Assembly: GCF_005519465.1 (NCBI RefSeq)
Contig: NZ_CP027859.1
Coordinates: 310,001 to 374,000 of the forward strand
Direction: 5' to 3'
Origin: Streptomyces clavuligerus
GTDB lineage: Bacteria > Actinomycetota > Actinomycetes > Streptomycetales > Streptomycetaceae
DNA length: 64,000 nt
Shown: piece after piece, positions 10,091-18,057 of the stretch
Layout: every line of letters begins with the position of its first letter
Position numbering within the stretch: position 1 is the first letter of the stretch
Notes under the pieces: model-generated
Told to the model about the DNA's origin: nothing
Databases searched by the model: none
What the model saw: only the letters and a program-made list of their open reading frames with translations
Position numbers and translations under genes: made by a program

Positions 10091-10380
10091 ACCGAGCAAT
10101 ACCGGGTTGTCTCCGTCGGGTGGTTCCGGGTGGCGGGAAGCAGATCCTTCGGCGTCGCGCCGTCGAGCATCGCCTTGTCCACTCACCAGAGCACCCGCCC
10201 ACCCGTCACCCTCACGGAGACCATCGACCCGCCGCCCGCGGTGCCCGCGACGCTGAGATCGCCGCGCCCGCAGGCATCAGGCATTTGCGCCGTCCAGGTG
10301 GACCCCGTATCCGGGCGGGCTGACCCTGACCACAGGAACCCGGTCGCCGTCGGTGACCGGGCCGATTCCCGGGAGGAACC

Positions 10381-10911
10381 ATGAGGATCAGAACCGTCCT
10401 GCTCGCCGCCGTCCTCGCTGCGGTCACCGCCGCCGGGCTGCCGATCACGGCCAGTACGGCCCACGCGGTCGGGGACGACCTGGTGTGCACCCAGCAGCAG
10501 ACGGCCGACTACAACCCCCCGCTGCGTCTGGGCCTGCCCCGGCCGCAGCACGCGACGGTCACCGGGGATGTGGGCACCTGCGCGGACCTGTCGGGCAGCA
10601 CCCCGTATGTGGTGTCCGGGTCCTACACCGGATCTGTGGACGGCAATCTCAGCTGCCTCGCGGGCTCCGGCAGCGGAACGCTCCACTTCACCTGGAACCT
10701 CAGCGACGGCACCCACGACACCAGCACCGTCGCGCTCGACGTGGTGGAACGCGGCGTCATCGTCGCCCATGTCACCAGTGGCAGGTTCACCGGCGACACC
10801 GTCCCGGACGCCTACATCCTGGACCCCTCACTCCACCTCCTCGACTGCGCCGGGCCCACCGGGCTGGCCAGCCTCATGCAGACCGGCACCCTGACCTTCG
10901 CCACGGTCTGA
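10381..10911 (+). CDS. Secreted beta-rich hypothetical protein
   Basis: 176 residues. The ATG at 10381 is preceded by GGGAGGAACC, a clear ribosome site. A Sec signal peptide covers about residues 1-29 (MRIRTVLLAAVLAAVTAAGL to AHA). The mature part has four cysteines (LVCTQQ, GTCADL, LSCLAG, LDCAGP), probably forming two disulfides outside the cell, and alternating hydrophobic strands such as GTLHFTWNLSDGTHDTSTVA. The closest general type is a small exported beta-sandwich protein of streptomycetes; no function is known to me. No operon partner. Confidence 0.75.
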   Translation: MRIRTVLLAAVLAAVTAAGLPITASTAHAVGDDLVCTQQQTADYNPPLRLGLPRPQHATVTGDVGTCADLSGSTPYVVSGSYTGSVDGNLSCLAGSGSGTLHFTWNLSDGTHDTSTVALDVVERGVIVAHVTSGRFTGDTVPDAYILDPSLHLLDCAGPTGLASLMQTGTLTFATV

Positions 10912-11304
10912 CCCTCTCGCCGCAGAACCGGGGCCAGTGGTGTCGTCGATGGCACCCAGGACGGGGCGGGGACGAGCATGACTGACTCGGACCCTGCGAC
11001 GACCCGACCCGACAGCTTCACCGCCTCGTCCAGCACTTCGCCGCTGACGGCGACCACCACGTCGGGACAGTCGGGTCATGTGCCCCTCGACGGTGAGCGA
11101 GTTCTTGTTCAGCTGTGTCTGATGAGGGAAATGACCCATTCCCGTTCGCGTCCTGAACGGTCCGCGCGCCCTGCGCGAAAGGAGCCCCGGCGGTGCTCCC
11201 GCGCCCGCTGGGCTCCTGGCGGTGGTGACCGGGCGGTGCGGGCGTCAACGGATCGGGGGCGGTCCTGCGGCTGTGCGATGTTGCCGTCCCATCACATCGT
11301 CATA
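10912..11304. other. Intergenic region before the amidase gene
   Basis: No supported gene. Short open stretches occur on both strands but show no family similarity. It ends at the perfect palindrome at 11305. Confidence 0.4.
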
Positions 11305-11328
11305 GACCCGTGATCATGATCACGGGTC
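11305..11328. promoter_or_regulatory. Perfect 24-bp palindrome upstream of the amidase
   Basis: The sequence gacccgtgatcatgatcacg with its completion gggtc reads identically on both strands with no spacer. It lies 60 bases before the amidase start. A dimeric repressor operator is the simplest reading; an RNA hairpin in the leader is possible but would have no loop. Confidence 0.6.
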
Positions 11329-11387
11329 ATGTTGGAGCCCATGGCGATCTCCTGCAACAGCAGTGCGGCAACCGGCGTCGACACGAG

Positions 11388-12095
11388 ATGTCCATGACGG
11401 GTACTCATCGGCGACCGACCCGGCGCGGCGTCCTCGCCCTCGGCGCGGGGCTGGCTCTCGCTCCGGTGCCGGTGGCGCTCCTCCTCGGAACGGGGCGGAC
11501 CTCCGTACGGCAGCCTCCGGCCGTGCCGCAGCCACGGACCGTCCGGAAGTTCCGTGCGACGTCGGCCTCCCCCGTCCCCGTGCCGCCGGGATGGATGGCG
11601 GGTGTCCTCCGAAAGCCGATCGGTGTGAACTTCCGCAGGGGAGGCCGGGGCGGGCAACGGGGGCTGATACTTCACGTCCAGGAAGGGGAAGGATCGCTGT
11701 TCGAGCGGTTCTCCCATCCGATGACGCGGAGTTCGGCTCATTTCTGGGTCTCACAGGCGGGCGAGATCGAGCAGTATGTGTCGGTCCACGACCGCGCCTG
11801 GACGCAGAGCGCGGGCAATCCCGACTGGGTGTCGGTCGAGACGTCCGGCTTCGCCACCGAACCGCTCACCGCGCCGCAGGTCGAAGCCGTCGCGCGGGTC
11901 TACGTCTGGGGCGCCCGCGAGCACGGCTGGCCGCTTGAGGTGACGGACTCCCCGGAGGGCAGAGGTCTGGGCACCCATGCCATGGGCAAAGGTGCCTGGG
12001 GCGGGCACGCGTGTCCCGGAACCCTACGGGCGCGGCAGCGTGACACCGTCATGGACCGCGTACGGCACTCTCTGCTCAGCAGCCGGACACCATGA
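11388..12095 (+). CDS. Exported N-acetylmuramoyl-L-alanine amidase (Amidase_2 type)
   Basis: 235 residues from the ATG at 11388; a second in-frame ATG lies at 11394, and the frame stays open upstream to 11310. The N-terminus has a twin-arginine-like signal, RRPTRRGVLALGAG followed by a hydrophobic stretch, so export in folded form is likely. The catalytic domain (about residues 75-225) has GLILHVQEGEGSL with a zinc-ligand histidine, SSAHFWVSQAGEIEQYVSVH typical of peptidoglycan-recognition/Amidase_2 folds, DWVSVETSGF and a C-terminal ligand region GGHACPG. Such enzymes cleave the bond between MurNAc and L-Ala of peptidoglycan outside the membrane. No partner gene is next to it; the palindrome at 11305 may control it. 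Confidence 0.8.
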   Translation: MSMTGTHRRPTRRGVLALGAGLALAPVPVALLLGTGRTSVRQPPAVPQPRTVRKFRATSASPVPVPPGWMAGVLRKPIGVNFRRGGRGGQRGLILHVQEGEGSLFERFSHPMTRSSAHFWVSQAGEIEQYVSVHDRAWTQSAGNPDWVSVETSGFATEPLTAPQVEAVARVYVWGAREHGWPLEVTDSPEGRGLGTHAMGKGAWGGHACPGTLRARQRDTVMDRVRHSLLSSRTP

Positions 12096-12433
12096 CCGAA
12101 CCGCAGGTCAAGCGCGAGTGGTTTCCGGCTTCGGCTCGTCAGGGTGATGGTGGGTCGCCAAGGGTCGGGCCGGTGCCTGCCATGAAACGTTGAGTGTGCC
12201 GGGCCGGTGTCGACGGTGTTCGGTCCGGTTGCGGACGACGGCTTCGAGGCGGTCGAGGGCCATGACGGCGAGGCTGGCCAGGCTGCGCGTCCGGCATGTG
12301 CCCGGACACCTTCGACCGGGTCCAGGGCAGGTGCGCAGGCGGGCAGGCCCGCGCACCCCGGTGCGGCGGTCCTCACCCGGGATCGAGGAGTGCGCGGCTT
12401 CCCCTCGGCACCACCACCGTCTCAGGAACCGTC
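12096..12433. other. Gap between the amidase and the P450 3' end
   Basis: Convergent 3' ends flank this 338-bp stretch. On the minus strand about 50 codons read LASLAVMALDRLEAVVRNRT, which may be a decayed gene tail, but no family was recognised. No clear terminator hairpin was found. Confidence 0.35.
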
Positions 12434-13780
12434 TCAGGAACCGTCGCCGGAGTCCGCCGGGCGGGAGCGGCGGCTGACGGTCATGGTGACGGGCTCGGGG
12501 CCGAGTGTGGCGGCTGCCACGGGGCGGGGGCGGCTGCCCGGTGCCAGGTCCAGGTTCCACTTGGCTGTGAGGGTGGCGGCGAGCAGGGTGAGTTCCGCGA
12601 GGGCGAAGTCGCCCCCGGGGCAGCCGTGGACACCGGCGGCGAAGGGGATGTAGGCGCCGCGCGGGGGCTGTTCATGGCGGTCCGGGTCCCATCGGTCGGG
12701 TTCGAAGGTGTCGGGCCGGAAGTACCAGCGGGGGTCGCGGTGCAGGGCGTAGGGGCTGTAGAAGAGCTGGGTACCGCGCATGATCGGGTACCCGTCCAGC
12801 CGGAGATCGTCGGCGGCGCGCCGGGGGAACAGCCAGACGGGCGGGTAGAGCCGCAGGGTCTCCTGCACCACGCGGCGGGTGTGGACCAGCGCGGGAAGGT
12901 CCGCCGGGGTGGCGGAGCGTCCGCCGAGAACGCGGTCGACCTCCTGGTGGAGGCGTCGGCGGGCCTCCGGGTGCCGGCTGAGGAGGATGAACAGCCAGGA
13001 GGCCGCCGCTCCGCTGGTGTGGGAACCGCCGATGAGGAGGGAGGTCACATCGTCGTGGAGCTGGCGCTCGTCGATTCCCTCGGACAGTGCGGTCATGGTG
13101 GGGGTGTCCCGGTTGGCGGCGATGAGGGTGTCCACCACGTCGTGAATGCGGGTGAGGGCACTTCGGTACTTCGTGCGTTCGGGGTTGGGGACCCGGTCGA
13201 GGAGGACCGCCGCCGGTCCGTAGGCCCGGCGTGCCAGCCCGGCGACGACGAGGGGGAGCTGGTGGTGGATGACGGAGCCGAACCCGGCCGGGAGGCTCTG
13301 TCCGAAGACGGTGGCGGCGACGACGTTCATGGTGACATCGGCCATCTCGGCGTTGAGGTCGATCCGCCGGCCGTCGCTCCAGCCGTCCGCCCGGGCGGCG
13401 GCCAGCTCCGCCATGCTCTCCAGATAGGTTTCCAGGCGGCTGTGGCTCAGCAGCGGCTGGACCGCGCGTCGGCGGTCGCGGTGGTGATCGCCGTTGGCCA
13501 CGGCGACGCCGTTCCCGAACAAGGGGGAGGCGATGGCGAAGATCTCGCCGCGGTCGAAGCGCCGGCGGGACCCGGTCAGCAGGGACTGGACGAGATCGGG
13601 ATGGTTGAGGATGTAGGCAGGCTGGCGTCCTATGCGGAACTCCACGACGTCCCCGCGGCCGCGCTGCTCGTCGAGGAAGGCCAGCGGCTTTCCGATCAGG
13701 CGCACCGCGTGGCCCAGGAAGGGAAGACAGCCGGGGGCGAGGGGGATGGGGCGGGCCGTGTGTCCGGGGGGTGCCGTCAT
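12434..13780 (-). CDS. Cytochrome P450 of the terpene locus
   Basis: 448 residues from the ATG at 13780, one base after the terpene synthase stop, so the two are translationally coupled. Visible P450 signatures: I-helix SLLIGGSHTSGA (G-G-x-x-T-S, oxygen activation) near residue 262; ETLR of the ExxR motif in the K-helix; PFAAGVHGCPGG with the heme-ligand cysteine near residue 387. The heme loop starts PFAAG rather than the usual FGxGxH pattern, which also occurs in class-II-like CYP families. No membrane anchor, as expected for a soluble bacterial P450 needing ferredoxin. Context says it oxidises the product of the adjacent terpene synthase; the site is unknown. The long antisense frame on the plus strand is a shadow. 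Confidence 0.95.
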   Translation of the reverse strand: MTAPPGHTARPIPLAPGCLPFLGHAVRLIGKPLAFLDEQRGRGDVVEFRIGRQPAYILNHPDLVQSLLTGSRRRFDRGEIFAIASPLFGNGVAVANGDHHRDRRRAVQPLLSHSRLETYLESMAELAAARADGWSDGRRIDLNAEMADVTMNVVAATVFGQSLPAGFGSVIHHQLPLVVAGLARRAYGPAAVLLDRVPNPERTKYRSALTRIHDVVDTLIAANRDTPTMTALSEGIDERQLHDDVTSLLIGGSHTSGAAASWLFILLSRHPEARRRLHQEVDRVLGGRSATPADLPALVHTRRVVQETLRLYPPVWLFPRRAADDLRLDGYPIMRGTQLFYSPYALHRDPRWYFRPDTFEPDRWDPDRHEQPPRGAYIPFAAGVHGCPGGDFALAELTLLAATLTAKWNLDLAPGSRPRPVAAATLGPEPVTMTVSRRSRPADSGDGS

Positions 13781-13781
13781 G

Positions 13782-14765
13782 TCAGTCCGTTCCCGTCCCG
13801 GTGGTTCCGGGTCGATAGCGCGGTGTCTCCAGGCCCCATTCCAGATGGCCGCGGACCCAGACGAGGAGGGAGGCCGCACAGTCGTCGGCATGCGTCCGTA
13901 CGGTGTCGGGCAGGCCGAGTGCGGCGGTGAGGCCGGTGAGATCCCGGCGGGCGGAGGTATGGGCGCGCATCCGCTGTTCGCAGGCGGCCGACACCGCGGC
14001 GCTCGCGGTCCGCCGGTCCTGGTGCCGGTCGTGTTCGGTGACGAGCACGAGGTTGTGGAGGTCTCCGTGCGCGGCCTCCTTGTCCACCGTCATCAGGTCG
14101 TTGGTCCAGCACACCAGGTCCGCCGCGGCGGTCAGGAGGCTCTGGTAGGGGCGGGAGTAGTAGACGCACGACGGCAGTGCGCCGCCGTCCGTTCTCTCGA
14201 TCAGGTCGAACGACGGCATGATCGCGCCGAACGCGCGGCGCCAGTGGGGGAACACCTCGGGGTCGGGGAACTCTCCGGCCTGTCGGTGGGCTGCCTGCCA
14301 GACACAGGCGAGGAGGTAGTCGCTGATGTTGCGGCGGAATCTGAGCTGCCAGGCGTCTCCCATCCCGGCCGACGCCTGCGTGATGATCTCTTCCAGTGCC
14401 CGGCTCATCGGGCCGGAGGCGGTGCGGATGCCCAGGGCCACCCCCTGGAGGTCTTGAAGGTGTCCGTCGAGGAGGTCGGCGTCCCGGCCCAGGTCGCTCT
14501 CGTCGATCCGGTCGTCGAGGAGGAAGAGCCAGGCCATCCACTTCGTTATCAGGGTGAGGTCGTCCTCGGTGGCCTTCGGATGGCAGAAGGCGGCCAGCAG
14601 GCCGGGCCGGATGCGGGCCAGGTTCGCCGACTCCGCCGTGTCGTGCCCGCAGAGTTCACCCGCCTCCACCCAGACGAGCGTCTTGCCGTCGGCCGCGGCG
14701 GCGTGGGGGCTGTGCGGGGAGAGGACGTCCCAGATCGCCGATCCCTCAACCGGTCTGGTCGACAC
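13782..14765 (-). CDS. Class I terpene synthase
   Basis: 327 residues from a GTG at 14765 preceded by GGAGG four bases upstream; a longer form from the ATG at 14804 would overlap the methyltransferase by 59 bases. The aspartate-rich motif DDRIDE lies at about 84-89, and the NSE triad NDLMTVDKE at about 222-230; both bind the three Mg ions holding the substrate diphosphate. A C-terminal PRYRPG supplies the conserved Arg-Tyr pair. Length is typical of bacterial mono/sesquiterpene synthases. These cyclise a prenyl diphosphate by ionisation. The preceding methyltransferase gene makes a methylated precursor or methylated product possible. Product cannot be told from sequence alone. Confidence 0.95.
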   Translation of the reverse strand: MSTRPVEGSAIWDVLSPHSPHAAAADGKTLVWVEAGELCGHDTAESANLARIRPGLLAAFCHPKATEDDLTLITKWMAWLFLLDDRIDESDLGRDADLLDGHLQDLQGVALGIRTASGPMSRALEEIITQASAGMGDAWQLRFRRNISDYLLACVWQAAHRQAGEFPDPEVFPHWRRAFGAIMPSFDLIERTDGGALPSCVYYSRPYQSLLTAAADLVCWTNDLMTVDKEAAHGDLHNLVLVTEHDRHQDRRTASAAVSAACEQRMRAHTSARRDLTGLTAALGLPDTVRTHADDCAASLLVWVRGHLEWGLETPRYRPGTTGTGTD

Positions 14766-15603
14766 CGTGCCTCCGTTCCCCGGGTCGGCCCGCCGGGCGG
14801 ACACCCCACATGCCGATCATCGCGTGGGCCACATCGGCGAACTCCGGATGCTCCAGGTGCGCGAGGGCTTCAACGGTGTCCGCCTCCGGCAGGACGCCCA
14901 GCCGGTCCATGACCGGCAGCAGCTCGGCCACCGAGAGCCGCCAAGCGGTTCCCGCCGCGTTCTTCGAGGTCAGTGTGGGGCAGTGGACACGCATTCCCAC
15001 CTCGGCGAGTCCCAGGCCGAGGAGCGGTGCGGGAAAGGACCGCGCCCATCCGTCCACATCGCTCCCGAGCGTCCCGGCCAGGGTCGCGATGACCGCGCCC
15101 CCCAGGCGCCGTACCACCGGATCGGCCGAGGACGCGGCGGGGAAGAAGGAAGGATCTTCGACATGGAGGCGTCCCCCCGGTCTCAGCCAGGACACCATCC
15201 TGGCCAGTACCGCCTCCCGCTCGGGCAGATGGCACAGAACGCTGCGGGCCACGATCAGATCAAACGTTTCTTCAGGGAATCCCTGGGTTCGCACATCATG
15301 CTGAAGAACCCGCAGGGCGGGGTGCTGAAGCCCGGCCATGAACCGGATATCGGTATCGGTGGCCGTGACCTCGCCGCCCGTGCACCGCCCGGCGAGCCAC
15401 AGGGCCACGGTCCCGGCACCCGCGCCGATCTCCAGACACCGCGCTCCCGGCGGTAAGGCCCATTCCGACAGACTGGCTTTCGTCACAGGGTCGCACACGG
15501 CGGCCAGGGCTCTGAGGCGATCCATCTGTGCGGGGTGGCCGGAGGCGAATATCTCATCACCGTAATCCGGAGGATCGCTGTCGGCCGAGCATCTCCTGCG
15601 CAT
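14746..15603 (-). CDS. Class I SAM-dependent methyltransferase
   Basis: 285 residues from the ATG at 15603, preceded by AAGGAAG with about 6 bases spacing. The open frame continues upstream to 15780, but that part contains the tandem repeat at 15689-15732 and looks non-coding. SAM-binding motif I is CLEIGAGAGTVALWLA at about 56-71; the acidic motif II is ATDTDIRFM; the post-II region is EETFDLIVARSVLCHLPERE. The 3' end overlaps the terpene synthase start by 20 bases, indicating co-translation. It may methylate the prenyl diphosphate before cyclisation, as in 2-methylisoborneol and sodorifen pathways, or decorate the terpene afterwards; the sequence does not decide. Confidence 0.9.
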   Translation of the reverse strand: MRRRCSADSDPPDYGDEIFASGHPAQMDRLRALAAVCDPVTKASLSEWALPPGARCLEIGAGAGTVALWLAGRCTGGEVTATDTDIRFMAGLQHPALRVLQHDVRTQGFPEETFDLIVARSVLCHLPEREAVLARMVSWLRPGGRLHVEDPSFFPAASSADPVVRRLGGAVIATLAGTLGSDVDGWARSFPAPLLGLGLAEVGMRVHCPTLTSKNAAGTAWRLSVAELLPVMDRLGVLPEADTVEALAHLEHPEFADVAHAMIGMWGVRPAGRPGERRHGVDQTG

Positions 15604-16038
15604 CCGACACTTCCTTCTCGATAAAAGGAACATATGCCTGGTGCTCTGAATCCCTGGCGCGTATGCCGGGGGTACCGACGGCGCGCCGCGCTGGTCTTCG
15701 TGGTGCGGTGCGCTGGTCTTCGTGGTGCGGTGCGGTAACGCCCGGGCGCCGCCATGTTCCCGGGTGTGCCGCATCGCCAAGGGGTGAGTCCCTGTCGATC
15801 AGACCAGGGCAGTCGATCCGTGTCAATGGCATCTATCTTGTTCCCGCCCGCGGGCAGCCGGGGTGATGTTCGGTCATTCCGGACATTGCTCGGTGAGTGG
15901 CGGGTATCGCAGCCGTGCTCCGCGCGACAGGGGCGTCATTGACAGGGAACCTGCGCAGGTGCATGGTCATGCTGCTGCCGGACTCCATGGCCTTTGCGCA
16001 AGCACCCAAGACATCAGGGACGCCCGAGGAGGCGCTGA
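15604..16038. other. Divergent promoter region of the terpene locus
   Basis: This stretch separates the minus-strand methyltransferase operon from the plus-strand FAD enzyme. It contains the 22-bp tandem duplication at 15689-15732. Short arginine-rich frames are present but not convincing as genes. Confidence 0.5.
15689..15732. repeat. Perfect 22-bp tandem duplication
   Basis: The unit cgctggtcttcgtggtgcgg plus tg occurs twice without spacer (15689-15710, 15711-15732), followed by a partial third start (cgg). It lies about 90-130 bases upstream of the methyltransferase start. Confidence 0.9.
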
Positions 16039-17424
16039 ATGACAGCGAGCGCACAGACGAGGAAAGCGGTCGTCGTCGGCTCCGGAATAGCGGGAACAGC
16101 CGCCGCATACCGGCTCCGGCAAGCAGGCTACGACATTCTGCTGCTGGAACAGGAGAATCACCTCGGTGGCCGCATGTCCTCGTACACCAAGGACGGCGAC
16201 GGCGCCCAATACCGTATCGACCGGGGCGCGAGCTGGCTTTCCCACAATTACCGGCCCATGATCGAACTGCTGGAGGAGACGGGACTCGCCTCCCGCATGC
16301 TGCCCTGCTCCAATGAACTGGGCGTACTCCGTGACGGAAGAGTCCACCGCCTGTCCTTCGTCCGGCCATCCGATCTGCTCCGGACCCGGCTGTTCGGATG
16401 GCGGTCCAAACTGAAGGCCGTGAACCTCCTGCGTGACCTCGGGACGGCACGCCGCGTGCTGCGCTGGCACGACATGTCGAAGGCCGCCGGAATCGACACC
16501 GAAAACGCCCGGGACTACGCCCTGCGCCGACTCGACCGGCCCCTGCTCGACTATCTGGTGGAACCCCTGTGCAGCACCCAGTTCCTCGTCCCGGCCGAGG
16601 AGGTCGCGGCCGTCGGGACCTTCTGCATCATGTGGGGCACCTTCGGCGCGGCGAGCTTCACCTTCGACGGCGGCATCGGCCAACTGCCCACCCTCCTGCT
16701 CGACCTGCCCCTCATGCGCACAGAGCGGACCCGTGTCGAGACGAACGCACAGGTGACCGACGTCAGGCCCGACGGGGACGGCGTTCGCGTCACCTGGGAG
16801 AGCGGCGGAACCCGCCATACCGAGAACACTGACGCCTGTGTCGTGGCCGTCCCCGGACCGGCCGCGGCCGGGATCGTCGCCTCCCTCACCGACGACCAGC
16901 GCTCCTACCTCGACGGACTCCGCTACACCAGCGACGTCCACGTCACCTTCGGACTTCGCGAGGCACCCCGGGAAACCGCCCTGGGCATCTCCGTTCCCCG
17001 GGTGGAACATCCCGACCTCTGCGTCGTGCTGTTCGAACACAACCTCGGCCCCGGCCGGGCCCCTGCGGGCCGGGGCCTGGTCACCCTCCTCTTCCGCCAC
17101 CACTGGAGCGCCGAACGTCTCGCCCTCGACGACACCCGGATCGTCGACGACTCCCTCACCGCTCTCCGGGAGACGCTCCCCGGCCTCGCCGCCCATATCG
17201 TCGGGCACCGCGACATGACCACTGTCCAGCGGTGGGACAGAGCCGTCCTCGCCCGCCCCGCAGGCGGCTACCGCGACCTCGCCCGTTTCACCGGCAGCCT
17301 GGACCCCCGGTCGCCGATCCAGCTCGCGGGGGACCACTTCTCGTACAGCACCACCAACGCGTCGATGACCACAGGGGAACAGGCCGCCCGGCGTATCATC
17401 TCCGCCGCCGGTCCGACGACATGA
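16039..17424 (+). CDS. FAD-dependent amine-oxidase-like oxidoreductase of the terpene locus
   Basis: 461 residues; GAGGAGG lies just before the ATG at 16039. The N-terminal Rossmann dinucleotide motif VVVGSGIAGTAAAYRL is at about 11-26, followed by the flavin motif LLLEQENHLGGRMSSY, as in monoamine oxidases, phytoene desaturases and protoporphyrinogen oxidases. The C-terminal FAD motif reads IQLAGDHFSYSTTNASMTTG near 430-450. No signal peptide. It is divergent from the methyltransferase-terpene synthase-P450 operon and is therefore likely to act on the same terpenoid as a dehydrogenase or oxidase; this is inference from position. A long antisense open frame is a shadow of GC bias. Confidence 0.9.
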   Translation: MTASAQTRKAVVVGSGIAGTAAAYRLRQAGYDILLLEQENHLGGRMSSYTKDGDGAQYRIDRGASWLSHNYRPMIELLEETGLASRMLPCSNELGVLRDGRVHRLSFVRPSDLLRTRLFGWRSKLKAVNLLRDLGTARRVLRWHDMSKAAGIDTENARDYALRRLDRPLLDYLVEPLCSTQFLVPAEEVAAVGTFCIMWGTFGAASFTFDGGIGQLPTLLLDLPLMRTERTRVETNAQVTDVRPDGDGVRVTWESGGTRHTENTDACVVAVPGPAAAGIVASLTDDQRSYLDGLRYTSDVHVTFGLREAPRETALGISVPRVEHPDLCVVLFEHNLGPGRAPAGRGLVTLLFRHHWSAERLALDDTRIVDDSLTALRETLPGLAAHIVGHRDMTTVQRWDRAVLARPAGGYRDLARFTGSLDPRSPIQLAGDHFSYSTTNASMTTGEQAARRIISAAGPTT

Positions 17425-17850
17425 ACCCCGGCTCGGGGACCGGCCGGCCGACGACAGAACCACGCCTGGGGGCCGGTGGGAGTACCAGCGGGCGGGTCCT
17501 GCTCAGGCACCGGCGCCGTGGGTGAGGCCGCGGAGAGCGAGCAGACCGGGGCGGTCCGGGCCCGGATTCGCGGCGGCCAGCGCTCCGTGCGCGGTACCGG
17601 GCTGGTACCCGCCCGGTCACGGTTCACGGTTCCCACAGCGGCCGGCGCGGCCGGTGCCCCCGCGGTGGAAGCACACGCCGGCCCCCGATGCGCGATGAGC
17701 ACCGACGGTGTCGGGTCCGCCGGACGCCGGCCGGGCTTTCGTCTCCCGGGGTGAAGGAGTGCGCCCGTTGAACCGCGAGGCAGGACACAACGCCCGGTAT
17801 CAGCGTGCGTGACGGGTGCCATCAGATCGGTGTATTGGTCTATTCACCGT
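17425..17850. other. Intergenic region before the PKS remnant
   Basis: No supported gene in about 430 bp. The last 200 bp before the PKS start (to 18057) carry the direct repeats noted at 17851-17884. Confidence 0.4.
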
Positions 17851-17884
17851 CGGGTGCAAAGACTGGGTCGGGTGCAAAGACTGG
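17851..17884 (+). promoter_or_regulatory. Direct repeat with 18-bp period upstream of the PKS remnant
   Basis: The 16-mer cgggtgcaaagactgg occurs at 17851-17866 and again at 17869-17884. Period 18 equals a heptamer (gtgcaaa) plus 11 bases, the spacing known for SARP-family activator sites. It lies about 175 bases before the ketosynthase start. Binding is inference. Confidence 0.45.
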
Positions 17885-18057
17885 TCGGCGTCCCCTCGGG
17901 GGGAGGCGGCGGGAAGAGGGCCACGCCGGGAGCTGGTTGGTGGAGGCCAATGCGCCCGAATCACTCCTTCCTCAGGGGCGGTCGGGACTTCGGTGGATGT
18001 TCGAGCCGGGCGGTGAAGGTGTGTGGTCCGTCCGGAACAACCTCGGTGGGGAGTCTC

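Noticed and set aside
12296..13930. 544-codon plus-strand open frame
   Set aside because: Antisense shadow of the P450 gene; no family motif, while the minus strand carries complete P450 signatures.
12434..15603. 2-methylisoborneol biosynthesis cluster
   Set aside because: Methyltransferase plus terpene synthase recalls it, but no cyclic-nucleotide-binding gene adjoins and a P450 plus FAD enzyme are present; the sequence alone does not support that product.
15967..17463. 498-codon minus-strand open frame
   Set aside because: Antisense of the FAD-dependent oxidoreductase, which has clear flavin motifs.
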